64,000 nt of DNA, from positions 4,540,626 to 4,604,625 of the forward strand of contig NZ_JAUSZJ010000002.1 of the NCBI RefSeq assembly GCF_030817475.1, given 5' to 3'. Below, in pieces: positions 51,308 to 60,007 of this stretch (position 1 is the stretch's first letter; each line of letters opens with the position of its first letter). The translations under genes were made by a program, and so were the position numbers. This stretch comes from Streptomyces sp. V2I9 (GTDB taxonomy: Bacteria > Actinomycetota > Actinomycetes > Streptomycetales > Streptomycetaceae). The notes under the pieces were generated by a model. That model was not told where the DNA came from. It was given only the letters and a program-made list of their open reading frames with translations, and did not search any database.

Positions 51308-51465
51308 GTGTGCACTTCGCCCGGTTCCGTGATGTTCACCTCGGCCAGTTCCTGACCGGTGAGCCCGGCGTCCCGCCGCAATCCGTCAAGGCGGGAAGCG
51401 ATGGCCTTCCGGGCGGCGTGGGCGGTCGCGAGGGGAGTACCCAGGCATGCGCGGAACTTCTCAGA
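51223..51465 (-). pseudogene. XRE/DUF5753 regulator remnant with internal deletion
   Basis: Downstream of the DUF6879 gene a frame reads SEKFRACLGTPLATAHAARK and RLDGLRRDAGLTGQELAE, the first half of an XRE helix-turn-helix, then continues directly (at about 51339) with VNITEPGEVHTYLRAFVELS to ARALLTKAIDA, a typical end of such regulators. About 200 residues with the rest of the helix-turn-helix and most of DUF5753 are missing. No start codon is obvious in this frame. It cannot encode a working repressor. Confidence 0.75.
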
Positions 51466-51985
51466 CGGTGTACATGTCGTGCGGGACGGCCCGGGCCCAG
51501 ACAGCTTCGAAGGCGTCGGAACAGAGTCCGGCCGTGCCCGTGGCGTCGGTCCGGTCGGTGTGGACCCACCGTCCGTCACCGTCGAACACGTTGAACTGGA
51601 CGAGCCGGCCGTCGAACAACCAGAAGTCGTTGCCGGGCAGCGCGAGACCGGAGGCCGCACTGCGGGGGAGCCGGCGGACCTCCTCGCCCGCCGCGATGTC
51701 GGTGAAGGTGAACGAGTGCTCGTAGCGGATGTACTCGCTGTGCGGTTCGCTCACGACGCGGGCGCGGCGCAGACGGACACCCTTGGCGGTGACCTCCTGG
51801 ACGAGGTCCAGCCACGGGTTCCACCAGGACGCGGGGTCGTCCGGGTCGAGCCGGCGGCCTCGCCGCCACGCCGTGAACCCCTCGTCCTCGTCCGGGATGG
51901 CGTAGACGTCACGCATCTCCAGATGTACGGCGGTCCGTTCGGCCGAGCGGATCACCGCGGCGAAACTACTGAGACTCTGCGCCAT
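51461..51985 (-). CDS. DUF6879 family protein
   Basis: A 174-residue protein of the DUF6879 family: RTAVHLEMRDVYAIPDEDEG, WWNPWLDLVQEVTAKGVRLR, PHSEYIRYEHSFTF, NDFWLFDGRLVQFNVFD and ARAVPHDMY are all present, so the gene is intact. These proteins are encoded directly upstream of XRE regulators in Streptomyces and are presumed partners; the role is not established. The ATG follows GAGGGAGGCCATGA. Its XRE partner here survives only as a deleted remnant, leaving this protein orphaned. Confidence 0.92.
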   Translation of the reverse strand: MAQSLSSFAAVIRSAERTAVHLEMRDVYAIPDEDEGFTAWRRGRRLDPDDPASWWNPWLDLVQEVTAKGVRLRRARVVSEPHSEYIRYEHSFTFTDIAAGEEVRRLPRSAASGLALPGNDFWLFDGRLVQFNVFDGDGRWVHTDRTDATGTAGLCSDAFEAVWARAVPHDMYTV

Positions 51986-52261
51986 TCATGGCCTCCCTCA
52001 GCAGCGGAATCATGCGGCGGGGCAGCCATGGGCTCCGGACTCAGGGTCCTTCCGACGAACCGTGAACGCATGGCTTCTCCTCGGGGCGAGCGGTTACACC
52101 TACGGATGCGCGCGCAGCTTCACGGCCGTTCCGAGGGAGCGTCAAGGCGGCTCCGTCGTGGCTGCAACCGTGTGCAACAACCTGGATGCGGCCCATACCC
52201 CTTCTTTGGATTCGTCCCGTCCGAGCCGGGAACGGAGGCGAGTTGTGCGGAAGGCCCCCGG

Positions 52262-52512
52262 CACAACAGCCAGTTGCGGGAGGCGTCACGGGAGCTGGCG
52301 GCCGGGGCGGCGGGCCGTCTTGCGGGCGCGGGGCTCGACGTACGGGCGCTCCAGGGCGACGGGGCGCGGGGCGTGGAGGCCGGTGCCCCGGACGACCGGG
52401 TCATCGCTACCTGTTCCGTACGGGCCGTGCCCCCGGCGTGGATCGCGCAGACCCGGCCGGGCGGGACGGTCCTCGTACCGTGGGAGTCGCCCTGGTTCTG
52501 CTACGGGCTGCG
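52262..52512 (+). pseudogene. Fragment of a Pcm-like protein methyltransferase
   Basis: The frame reads QLREASRELAAGAAGRLAGA, GLDVRALQGDGARGVEAGAP, then DDRVIATCSVRAVPPAWIAQ and TRPGGTVLVPWESPWFCYG. This is the middle of a protein-L-isoaspartate methyltransferase-like enzyme (the stretch after the SAM-binding glycine loop). Both ends are missing: the glycine-rich motif I is absent and the frame runs into the antisense SpoIIE gene. A short piece of low-similarity DNA joins it to the DUF6879 gene. It is a relic of a deletion or rearrangement. Confidence 0.7.
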
Positions 52513-52525
52513 GATCGCCGCGGGC

Positions 52526-53716
52526 TCAGGCGTCCGGGCGGCCGGCCCCGGTGCGGGGGCCCTTCCAGTCCAGGCACAGGACGGTGGCGTCATCCTTGGG
52601 CGGAAGGCCCTGATACGCGTCGGCGACCGCTGTGACCATCGTGCGGACGACCTCGCGCGGGTGCTCGGCGGCGGTCCGGAGCAGGAGCCCGGGCAGATCG
52701 ACCGCCTCCGCTTCGCGTTCCTGCACGCCGTCCGTGTACAGCAGGAGACGGTCACCGGGGCGCAGATCGAGTTCCTGTACCTGGTAGGAACCCTGACGGG
52801 GGAAGCCGAACGGCATGTCGACCCGCAGGCCGATCTCCTCGACCGAGCCGCCGCGCATCCGGAGCGGACCGGGGTGGCCGGCGTTGACGAGGAGGGCGCG
52901 GCTCCCGTCCAGGGCGATGCGGAGCAACTGGCCGGTGGCGAAGGTGCTGCTCCCGTGTTCGAGGAGGGCCTGATGCATCTGGCGGGCCTGCTCGACGAGA
53001 TCCGCTCCGGCACGGCGCGCGCCGCGTGAGGCGTTCACGACGAGGGTGGCGATGAGGGAGGCGTTGACGTCGTGGCCCATGGCGTCGGTGACGGACAGGT
53101 GGAGGGCGTTGGTGTCGAGGCTGTAGTCGTAGGTGTCACCCGCGATGTCGGAGGCCGGGACCAGGGCCCCGGCGAGGGCGAACTCGGCCGCGTCGCAGGA
53201 GGGGGCGGACGGGAGCAGCTGGCGCTGGATCTCCGCCGCCAGGCTGACCGGTGTCGTGCGGTTGCCCCAGTGGTAGAGGTCGGTGAAGCGGCGGTCGGTG
53301 ACGATGATGTACGCCAGCGCGTGCGCGGCCTCCTCGACCTGTGCCAGCACGTCCTCGGTGACGGCGTCGAGGAACAGTTCCAGGACGCCGATGGTGTCAC
53401 CGCGGTTGGTCACGGGGGCGAGCACGCGCTGCCCCTGCCCGTACTCCTCCACCTGCACGAGGCTCTGCGCACGCAGAACCTTGTCGTAGAGGACGCTGCC
53501 GGCGAGGGGGACTCTCTCGGTCCGGTCCCCCCGGGAGCCTCCGGACATGTCGTTGACGCGTAGCAGGCGTCTGCCGACCACGTCCACGAAGAGGAACGAC
53601 ACGTACCGCGCGCCGAAGCGGGTGCGCAGGTTGCGCGCCACGACGTCCAGAGAGTCCACCGGCGCGGCATCCTCCGCGGCCGCCAGCACTGCGGCCAGTC
53701 CCATCCGATCACTCAT
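52526..53716 (-). CDS. GAF-SpoIIE protein phosphatase
   Basis: A 396-residue cytoplasmic PP2C-type phosphatase. An N-terminal GAF-like sensor (about 15-165; RFGARYVSFLFVDVVGRRLL, FLDAVTEDVLAQVEEAAHAL) is followed by the SpoIIE domain (about 180-385) with SDIAGDTYDYSLD, VTDAMGHDVNASLIATLVV, VNAGHPGPLRMRG and LLLYTDGVQERE. The metal aspartates are visible. It should dephosphorylate an anti-sigma-factor antagonist. No kinase domain is attached, unlike the first SpoIIE protein in the window. The ATG follows GAGGAGGCTGTGGTG. Confidence 0.92.
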   Translation of the reverse strand: MSDRMGLAAVLAAAEDAAPVDSLDVVARNLRTRFGARYVSFLFVDVVGRRLLRVNDMSGGSRGDRTERVPLAGSVLYDKVLRAQSLVQVEEYGQGQRVLAPVTNRGDTIGVLELFLDAVTEDVLAQVEEAAHALAYIIVTDRRFTDLYHWGNRTTPVSLAAEIQRQLLPSAPSCDAAEFALAGALVPASDIAGDTYDYSLDTNALHLSVTDAMGHDVNASLIATLVVNASRGARRAGADLVEQARQMHQALLEHGSSTFATGQLLRIALDGSRALLVNAGHPGPLRMRGGSVEEIGLRVDMPFGFPRQGSYQVQELDLRPGDRLLLYTDGVQEREAEAVDLPGLLLRTAAEHPREVVRTMVTAVADAYQGLPPKDDATVLCLDWKGPRTGAGRPDA

Positions 53717-54306
53717 CACCACAGCCTCCTCGCTCGGGTAGGAAGTGCTTGTGCCCTCTCGGGCCGCGCTCACCGCATCGCTCGGAGAACTGGGCGGATG
53801 TATCCGTACACAGCGTCTGATAACGGGGCGCGTCATGTGATGAGGGGCGGGTCCAAGGGGCGCGTACCGAGGTGGCCGGCGGCGGCGGATGCCACGGAAC
53901 GCCGGAGGTACGGAACGCCGGAGGTACGGAACGCCGGAGGTACGGAACGCCGGAGGTACGGAACGCCGGGGCGCGGTCGGGCCCGACCGCGCCCGGACCG
54001 GGGTCACAGAGGTCGGGGGCGGGCGCGGCGAACGGCTTCCTCGTGCGGGCCCTTCCCCCGCCGGGTGCGTCGCGGGCGGGCGGGCGTCCGCGGGTCGAAG
54101 GCCCGTCGTGGCGCGGTGAAGCCCCCGACCCGCGAGCGATCCGGGGCCGTTCCTCGGCTTGTCACTCCCGATCCTTCCGGATGCCCTCCCGGTGACCCGG
54201 CGGACTACGGTGCCGACCGTTGGACGACGGGCCGCCCCACCTCGCACGCTCACCGCGCGGCCGTATCCGATTCGCCCGAAAGCTGCCCGAAGGAAGAGAG
54301 ACACCC
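53717..54306. other. 590-base divergent spacer with 16-bp tandem repeats
   Basis: This spacer separates the divergent SpoIIE and lectin genes and has no recognised gene. Positions 53894-53969 hold four full copies and one partial copy of ACGGAACGCCGGAGGT. The remainder has open frames in every phase without similarity to proteins. A GAAGGAAGAGAG ribosome binding site precedes the lectin gene. Confidence 0.8.
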
Positions 54307-54783
54307 ATGCGCGGCACGCACGCACTCCTGCTCGGTGGAGTCATCACCCTCGCGTCCCTGGTCGCACCGCCCGGCGCTGTGGCCGCCGAGAGCGACTCCC
54401 GGGTCACCCCCCGAACGGCCGTCGCCACCCAGACCTTCCGTAATCAGGCCACGGGCAAGTGCCTGGACGACACCAACAACGGGTTCCGGACGTGGGGCTG
54501 CAACGGCACCAACCCGCAGTTGTGGGACGTGAAGGTCTGGGGCGACGGAACGCGCCAGTTGCGCAACGTCAACACGCAGCGCTGCATCGAGGACAGCCAC
54601 GCCCACGGCCTCCGCACGGTCGGCTCGTGCAGCTCCGCCGCTGAGCAGAGCTGGTGGATCAAGGTCTGGGACGACGGGAGCGTCCGCTTCCAGAACCAGG
54701 CGACGCTGCGGTGCATCGACGACAGCTCCTTGGGTCTCCGCGCCTTCGCGTGCAACAACCTGGAGTACCAGAGCTGGTTCTGA
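54307..54783 (+). CDS. Secreted ricin-type beta-trefoil lectin
   Basis: A 158-residue exported protein with signal peptide (MRGTHALLLGGVITLASLVA, cut near 27). The mature part has the three repeats of a ricin B-type trefoil: FRNQATGKCLDD with QLWD, RNVNTQRCIEDS with QSWW, and FQNQATLRCIDDS with QSWF. Each has a Cys and a Q-x-W type motif, so the sugar-binding folds look intact. No catalytic domain is attached, which is unusual as such domains are mostly appended to glycosidases. The ligand is unknown. A long hairpin follows. Confidence 0.93.
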   Translation: MRGTHALLLGGVITLASLVAPPGAVAAESDSRVTPRTAVATQTFRNQATGKCLDDTNNGFRTWGCNGTNPQLWDVKVWGDGTRQLRNVNTQRCIEDSHAHGLRTVGSCSSAAEQSWWIKVWDDGSVRFQNQATLRCIDDSSLGLRAFACNNLEYQSWF

Positions 54784-54796
54784 TCGCGGCCCCCCA

Positions 54797-54834
54797 TCGG
54801 CTCCCCCGCGGCTGACGAGCCGCGGGGGAGCCGA
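54797..54834. terminator. Bidirectional hairpin terminator after the lectin gene
   Basis: Perfect 17-bp arms, TCGGCTCCCCCGCGGCT and its complement, surround a 4-base loop (GACG) between the convergent lectin and beta-lactamase-like genes. Confidence 0.88.
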
Positions 54835-54867
54835 CTTGTGGTCACCGCTTGTTCCGGAGTGCTCCCG

Positions 54868-56031
54868 TCAGCGGCACATCGCCGTGTCCACCGCCGCTGC
54901 CGCCCGCGCGCCGCCCCTGCCGTCCGGCACGGCGGTGACCGTGACGTTCACCGCCCGTCCGTCCGCCGTGACGCCGCCGTACGTGCTGAAGCCGGGGATG
55001 GAACCGCCGTGGCCCCAGTAGCGGCCGCCGCAGCTCAGCGGGGTGCTCTGGACGCCCAGGCCGTAGCGGGTGCCGGGGAGTGCGCCCTCGGCGTCGACGG
55101 GGACCGTCCGGCGCATCTCGGCGAGCTGGGCCGGGGCGAGGAGACGGCCGGAGAAGAGTGCGCGGTAGAAGCGGTTGAGGTCGCTGTCGGTGGAGACCAT
55201 GCCGCCCGCCGCCCACCCCCACGAAGGGGCCAGCTCGGTGTAGTCGCGCCAGGGGCCGTCGGCGGTGAGCCGGTGGTAGCCGTGCGGATGCCTGCCTCGT
55301 ACGGTCATGTCGCCGGGGGCCGGGAGATAGGTGTGCCGCAGACCGACGCGGTCCGTGATCCGCCTCGTGATCTCCTCGCCCAGCGGGCGTCCGGTGACCT
55401 TCTGCACGAGCAGCCCGGCGACGACGTAGTTGGTGTTGCTGTAGGCCCACCTCGCCCCCGGAGCGAAGTCGGCCGGGCGGTCGAGGGCGCGGTCGAGGAG
55501 TTCCCGTGGCTCGTAGTAGCGGTGCGGATCGGTGAGCACCGCCTGGCGGTCCAGGTACTCGGGCAGCCCGCTGGTGTGCTGGAGGATCTGGCGGACCGTG
55601 ATGGCCCGGCCGTCGATGCCGTCGCCGCGCAGCAACCCCGGCAGATACGTGTCCACCGGCTCGTCGAGGGCCACCGCGCCTTCGCCGACCAGGTGGAGCA
55701 CGACCGTCGCGGTGAACGCCTTGGTGTTGCTGCCGATGCGGACGGAGCCGTCGCGGGGCACGGCGGAGCCGGTCGCCGGATTGCCCACGCCCGAGGTGTA
55801 GTGCCGCGCCTCGCCGTCGGCCCTCACGACCTGGGCGAGCGCGCCGGGAGCGACGCCGTCGCGGACCAGGGCGTCCAACTGCCGCTGCACGGGGTCGGAG
55901 GTGCGGGCCGGGGGAGCCGCGGCCGCCGCGGGGGCGGTGACGAGACCCGCGCCGAGGGCGGCGAGCACGGTCAGCGCGGCCGCACGGAACGCGGTCCGGG
56001 TGGAGGGGGATGAGGAGGTGGATACCGGCAT
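54868..56031 (-). CDS. Secreted serine beta-lactamase-like hydrolase (D-Ala-D-Ala carboxypeptidase type)
   Basis: A 387-residue exported member of the class C beta-lactamase/DD-peptidase fold. A signal peptide (about 1-40) is followed by the SxxK motif at Ser101-Lys104 (IGSNTKAF), the YxN motif at 197-199 (WAYSNTNY) and the third motif in WGHGGSIPGF. LQHTSGLPEYL is the family's conserved helix. It resembles the Streptomyces R61 DD-peptidase and esterase-type relatives; peptidoglycan trimming or beta-lactam hydrolysis are both possible. The ATG starts MPVSTSSSPSTR. It shares strand with the MMPL gene upstream. Confidence 0.92.
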   Translation of the reverse strand: MPVSTSSSPSTRTAFRAAALTVLAALGAGLVTAPAAAAAPPARTSDPVQRQLDALVRDGVAPGALAQVVRADGEARHYTSGVGNPATGSAVPRDGSVRIGSNTKAFTATVVLHLVGEGAVALDEPVDTYLPGLLRGDGIDGRAITVRQILQHTSGLPEYLDRQAVLTDPHRYYEPRELLDRALDRPADFAPGARWAYSNTNYVVAGLLVQKVTGRPLGEEITRRITDRVGLRHTYLPAPGDMTVRGRHPHGYHRLTADGPWRDYTELAPSWGWAAGGMVSTDSDLNRFYRALFSGRLLAPAQLAEMRRTVPVDAEGALPGTRYGLGVQSTPLSCGGRYWGHGGSIPGFSTYGGVTADGRAVNVTVTAVPDGRGGARAAAAVDTAMCR

Positions 56032-56082
56032 GGGCGCTCCCTGGTTTCGGGTCGGCCGGGGCGGACCAGTTGTGTCGGATGG

Positions 56083-56165
56083 GCCGTGTCGGGTCGGCCG
56101 TATCGGATCGGCCGTGCGGATCGGCCGTGCGGGTCGGCTGTATCGGGTCGGCCGTGTCGGGTCGG
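56083..56165. repeat. Degenerate 13-14-bp tandem repeats upstream of the beta-lactamase-like gene
   Basis: About six units of GGCCGTGTCGGGTC with variants (GGCCGTATCGGATC, GGCCGTGCGGATC, GGCTGTATCGGGTC) lie in the spacer between the MMPL stop and the beta-lactamase-like start, both on the minus strand. Confidence 0.75.
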
Positions 56166-56218
56166 CCTGGAGCTTGCGGTTCGGACAGGCCGGGGTCGGG
56201 GGGTGGACGAGGAGCGGG

Positions 56219-58558
56219 TCAGCCGGTGGGCGGGAAGGGGCGCGGGGCGTGCTCGGCCGGGGCGGGTGCGGGTGCGGCGGAGCCTGGCTCGTCCTCGTAC
56301 GTGGCACGGACGGGTGTGACGGAGTGGGGGTCGTGCGCGTACGGGGCACGTACGGGTGCGGCGGGCTCCGTGTGCTTGCCGTGGGCGCGGCGTCCGCCCG
56401 GACGCACCGGCCACCAGATGCCGCGGCCCAGCAGCGCCGCCGCGGCCGGCACGAGCACGACCGACAGGACGAACGCCGAGAGCAGGATGCCGAGCCCCGT
56501 GGCGAAGCCGATCTGCTGGGTGGAGGCGTTCGAGCCGACGGCGAGGCTGCCGAAGGACGCGGCGAGGACGATGCCGGCCGTGGCGATGGCCGGTGCGGTG
56601 TGCCGTACGGCGCGGGCGACGGCGTCGCGGGCCGTGCGCGGGCCTTCCATCTCCTCGCGGAGGCGGTCGCTGATCAGGATGTTGTAGTCGGTGCCGATCG
56701 CGACGACGAACAGGAACAGGACGAGTGGCAGGACGAAGTTGACGCCGGGCTTGTCCAGGGCGTGCTGGAAGACGAGGGTCGAGGCGCCGAGTGTCGCGGC
56801 GAAGCACAGCCCCACGGAGAGCAGCAGGACGACCGGCGCGAGCACGCTGCGCAACAGGACGAGCAGGATCAGCGCGATCAGGCCCGCGGCCACCGGGAAG
56901 ACGGTCCTCAGGTCCTTGTCGACGGCGGTGGAGAGGTCCGCGAAGATCGCCGCTGTGCCGCCGACATGGGCGTCGAGGCCCTCCGGGGTGTGGGCCGCGA
57001 CGGTGTCGCGTACCGGCCCCGAGACCAGGTCGCGGGCCGCCTGCGTCTGGGACCCGGACGTCAGGTAGAGGTCGATGCGGGCGGCGTCGCCCCGCTCGTT
57101 GAGGAGGGGCGCGCCCACCTCGCCGACACCTTCGATCCGGGCCAGTTCACCGGAGAGCGTGCCCAGGGACCGGGGGGTGACGCGGTCGCCCTCGGGTGCC
57201 GTGAGGTAGACGGTGGCCGGGTCGGACACACCGGCCGGGAGGGCGCGGGCGATCTCGGCGGCGGTGGCGGCGGCCCGCGTCTCGTGAGGGGTGTCCCCCT
57301 GGCCGAAGTCCATGCGGATGCCGGTCATGCCCGCCGCGAGCGCCCCCAGCAGAGCGGTGCCGGCGAGGAGTGCGGCCAGCGGCCTGCGGGACACGAAGTC
57401 TCCGGTGCGCCCGGCGAGTCCGGGGCGCGGGGTGCGCTCCAGGGCGCGGGAGGGCCAGAACATGCGGCGGCCCGTGACGGCGAGGAGGGCGGGCATCAGG
57501 GTGAGGCCGGCCAGCAGCATGACCAGTACGGCCACGGCGACGGAGGGACCGAGTACCTGGAACCCTCCGTAGGTCGCGATGCCCAGGGTGGCGAAAGCGG
57601 CCACGATGGTGAGGGCGGCGGAGGTGATGGCGGTGCCGACGCGGGCCCCGACCTCGGCGGCGACGGCGCGCGGGGGCGCGTCGGGGCGTTCCCGCAGGAG
57701 TTCGCGGAAGCGGAAGAGCAGGAACAGGAAGTAGTCGACGCCGATGCCGATGAGAACGACGCTGATCATGCTCGGCGTCGATGTGTCGAGCGAGGTGCCG
57801 GTGAGCAGCGCGCCACCGACGATGACGCCGGTCGCCGCGCCGCCCACGACGGTGACCGCGAGCAGCGGAATGAGCGCGGCGCACAGGCTGCGGAACACCA
57901 GCACGTTCACCAGCACGATCAGGCCCGGCATCAGCATGCCGACGACGCGCTGGGTGGACTCCTCGGCGTCGCCGGTGTCGACCTGGTCGGCGAGGCCGCC
58001 GGTGAAGCCGGTCCGCAGGCCCACCTCGGCGAAGGCGTCCTCGGTCTGCTCGCGGAACTCCCGGAACAGGTTGTGCATGCCGGTGTCGACGGTGTTGCCC
58101 TCAAGGCGTACGGACAGCAGCGTGAAGGTGCGGTCCGGGGCGGTCATGCCCACGCTGACCTCGGGTGTCTGCGAGTAGTCCTCGACGAGGAACGGGATCT
58201 GGTCGTCGCTCGTGCTCGGCGTGTCCTGCGGGTCCGGCATCGGCACGCGGCGGCTGCCGAGATCCTTCGCCACGGACGCGATGGTCTTCCGGTCGGCGCC
58301 GGTCAGCGGCTCGCCGTCGGGTCTGCCGACCAGGACGGTGAGCATGCCGGCGTCGGACGTGACGCCGAATCTCTCCTCAGCGGTCCGGAGCGCGGCGGCC
58401 GAGTCGTAGTCCTTCGGCAGGAAGTCGCCGGTCTGCGCCTGCATCGCGCCGGGCATCAACGCTCCGGCGACCAGGGCGAGAAAGATGCCGATCACCGACC
58501 ACAGGGCGATGACCTTCCAGGGATGACGGGTCGAGAACCCGGTCAGGGCGCGGATCAC
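56219..58558 (-). CDS. MMPL-family RND transporter
   Basis: A 779-residue membrane exporter of the MMPL type. Two halves each have one helix, a large outside loop (about 40-165 and 395-520) and five more helices. The central proton-relay region shows VLIGIGVDYFLFLLFRFREL in the first half and VVAIGTDYNILISDRLREE in the second, with the conserved GxDYN/GVDYF Asp. The C-terminus has a 45-residue Pro/Ala-rich tail. It is divergent from a histidine kinase gene, so the two-component system may control it. The start is a GTG (MIRALTGFSTRHPWK). Confidence 0.94.
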   Translation of the reverse strand: MIRALTGFSTRHPWKVIALWSVIGIFLALVAGALMPGAMQAQTGDFLPKDYDSAAALRTAEERFGVTSDAGMLTVLVGRPDGEPLTGADRKTIASVAKDLGSRRVPMPDPQDTPSTSDDQIPFLVEDYSQTPEVSVGMTAPDRTFTLLSVRLEGNTVDTGMHNLFREFREQTEDAFAEVGLRTGFTGGLADQVDTGDAEESTQRVVGMLMPGLIVLVNVLVFRSLCAALIPLLAVTVVGGAATGVIVGGALLTGTSLDTSTPSMISVVLIGIGVDYFLFLLFRFRELLRERPDAPPRAVAAEVGARVGTAITSAALTIVAAFATLGIATYGGFQVLGPSVAVAVLVMLLAGLTLMPALLAVTGRRMFWPSRALERTPRPGLAGRTGDFVSRRPLAALLAGTALLGALAAGMTGIRMDFGQGDTPHETRAAATAAEIARALPAGVSDPATVYLTAPEGDRVTPRSLGTLSGELARIEGVGEVGAPLLNERGDAARIDLYLTSGSQTQAARDLVSGPVRDTVAAHTPEGLDAHVGGTAAIFADLSTAVDKDLRTVFPVAAGLIALILLVLLRSVLAPVVLLLSVGLCFAATLGASTLVFQHALDKPGVNFVLPLVLFLFVVAIGTDYNILISDRLREEMEGPRTARDAVARAVRHTAPAIATAGIVLAASFGSLAVGSNASTQQIGFATGLGILLSAFVLSVVLVPAAAALLGRGIWWPVRPGGRRAHGKHTEPAAPVRAPYAHDPHSVTPVRATYEDEPGSAAPAPAPAEHAPRPFPPTG

Positions 58559-58804
58559 AGCGTGCCTCCGGCAGAGAGGGGAGAGGGGGTGCGCCGGGGA
58601 TTCCGGCCTGCCTCCAGCACATCAGCGGAGACGTGCCGGATCGTCCGAGCGGGGAACGAGATGCGGGCTGGGAGCGGGGGGCCGCCCGGCCCCGGTCCAG
58701 GACCCTGCTCCTGGACCGGTGTCGTCCCGGGGCCCCACGACCACGGCAGGAGCTCGGGGAGAATGGCGGTGAGGCGGCCGAGACGGGGCCGAGGAAGGAA
58801 CACG

Positions 58805-60007
58805 ATGCCCACCGCCCCTACCGAGGCCGCCGCGAAACGCCCCACCTCGTCGCGCGGCGAGGCCGCGCCCTGGACCCGCAACGACGCGCTCGTCGCCGTC
58901 GGCGCGGCCGCCCTCGACCTGATCGGCTTCACCCTCAGCAGCCAGGACGTCCAGGGCTTCGTCCCCGTGGCCGGCTGTCTGCTGATGACGGTGTCCGGCC
59001 TGGCGCTCCTGGCCCGGCGGCGCGCCCCGCTGCTCACGTTCGGCGCCGTCCTGGCCATCGGACTCGCCGTCCACCTGAGCTGGCCGGTGGGTCAGGGCCT
59101 CAACGCCTCCATGATCGTCGCCCTCTACTCCGTCGTACGCGTCCGGGGCGCCGCCGTGTACGTACCGGCGGTTCTGGCGAGCGCGGTGCTGCCCCTGTCC
59201 GCGTGGGCGTCCTGGTCGCAGGACTCGTTCCTCACGCTGGCGGGGAACGGTGCGGCCGTGCTGTTCGTGGTCGTCGCCGCGCTCGTGATGAACCGCTGGC
59301 AGCAGGAGGTCGAGACGCACCGCAGGCTGCTCGCCGAGCGGGCCGTGGCCGACGAGCGCCGCCGCATCGCCCGCGAGATGCACGACATCGTCGCCCACCA
59401 CGTCACGACGATGCAGCTGATGGCGGGCGGTGCCCGCGCCAACCTCGACCGGAACCCCGAGATCGCGCGGGACGCCCTCGTCACCCTGGAGGGCCTGGGC
59501 CGCACGGCACTGCACGAGATGCGGCAACTCCTCGACGTCCTGCGGGCCGACGGTGACACGCGGGAGGCGTCGACCGCTCCCCAGCCGGGGATCGCGGACC
59601 TGGGCCGGATCGTCGCCGAGTCGAACTCCGCCGGTCTGCCCACGGAGTTCGACGTGCGGGGAACCCCCCGTCAGCTGCCGGAGGGCATGCAGCTGACGGT
59701 CTTCCGCATCGTGCAGGAGGCGCTGACCAACGCCCGCAAGCACGCGGGAAGCGGTGCCCGCGCGCGCGTACGCCTCACGTACGGCGACCACGAGACGGTG
59801 GTGGACGTCAGGGACGACGGAGAAGGGACGGCCCGCGGGTTCGCGTCCGCGCCCGGCTCCGGATACGGCCTGATCGGCATGCGCGAACGCGTCGCGCTGC
59901 ACGGCGGGACCCTGCGGACGGGACGGGGCGAAGGGCCGGGTTACCGGGTCACGGCCCGGCTGCCGCTGCCGCTGCCGCTGCCGAAGGAAGAAGGAGCACT
60001 GCGGTGA
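58805..60007 (+). CDS. Sensor histidine kinase (NarL-type, HisKA_3)
   Basis: A 400-residue membrane kinase with four to five N-terminal helices (about 28-162) and almost no outside sensor loops, so it may sense the membrane. A short linker leads to the HisKA_3 box with His193 in RIAREMHDIVAHHVTTMQLM, and a C-terminal HATPase (VQEALTNARKHAGSGARARV, DDGEGTARGF, SGYGLIGMRERV). The start follows GAGGAAGGAACACG. It overlaps the response regulator gene by four bases, so the two are co-translated. Confidence 0.94.
   Translation: MPTAPTEAAAKRPTSSRGEAAPWTRNDALVAVGAAALDLIGFTLSSQDVQGFVPVAGCLLMTVSGLALLARRRAPLLTFGAVLAIGLAVHLSWPVGQGLNASMIVALYSVVRVRGAAVYVPAVLASAVLPLSAWASWSQDSFLTLAGNGAAVLFVVVAALVMNRWQQEVETHRRLLAERAVADERRRIAREMHDIVAHHVTTMQLMAGGARANLDRNPEIARDALVTLEGLGRTALHEMRQLLDVLRADGDTREASTAPQPGIADLGRIVAESNSAGLPTEFDVRGTPRQLPEGMQLTVFRIVQEALTNARKHAGSGARARVRLTYGDHETVVDVRDDGEGTARGFASAPGSGYGLIGMRERVALHGGTLRTGRGEGPGYRVTARLPLPLPLPKEEGALR

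Noticed and set aside
55901..58800. Plus-strand open frame running into the histidine kinase gene.
   Set aside because: It is antisense to the beta-lactamase-like and MMPL genes and has no protein similarity before the kinase start at 58805.
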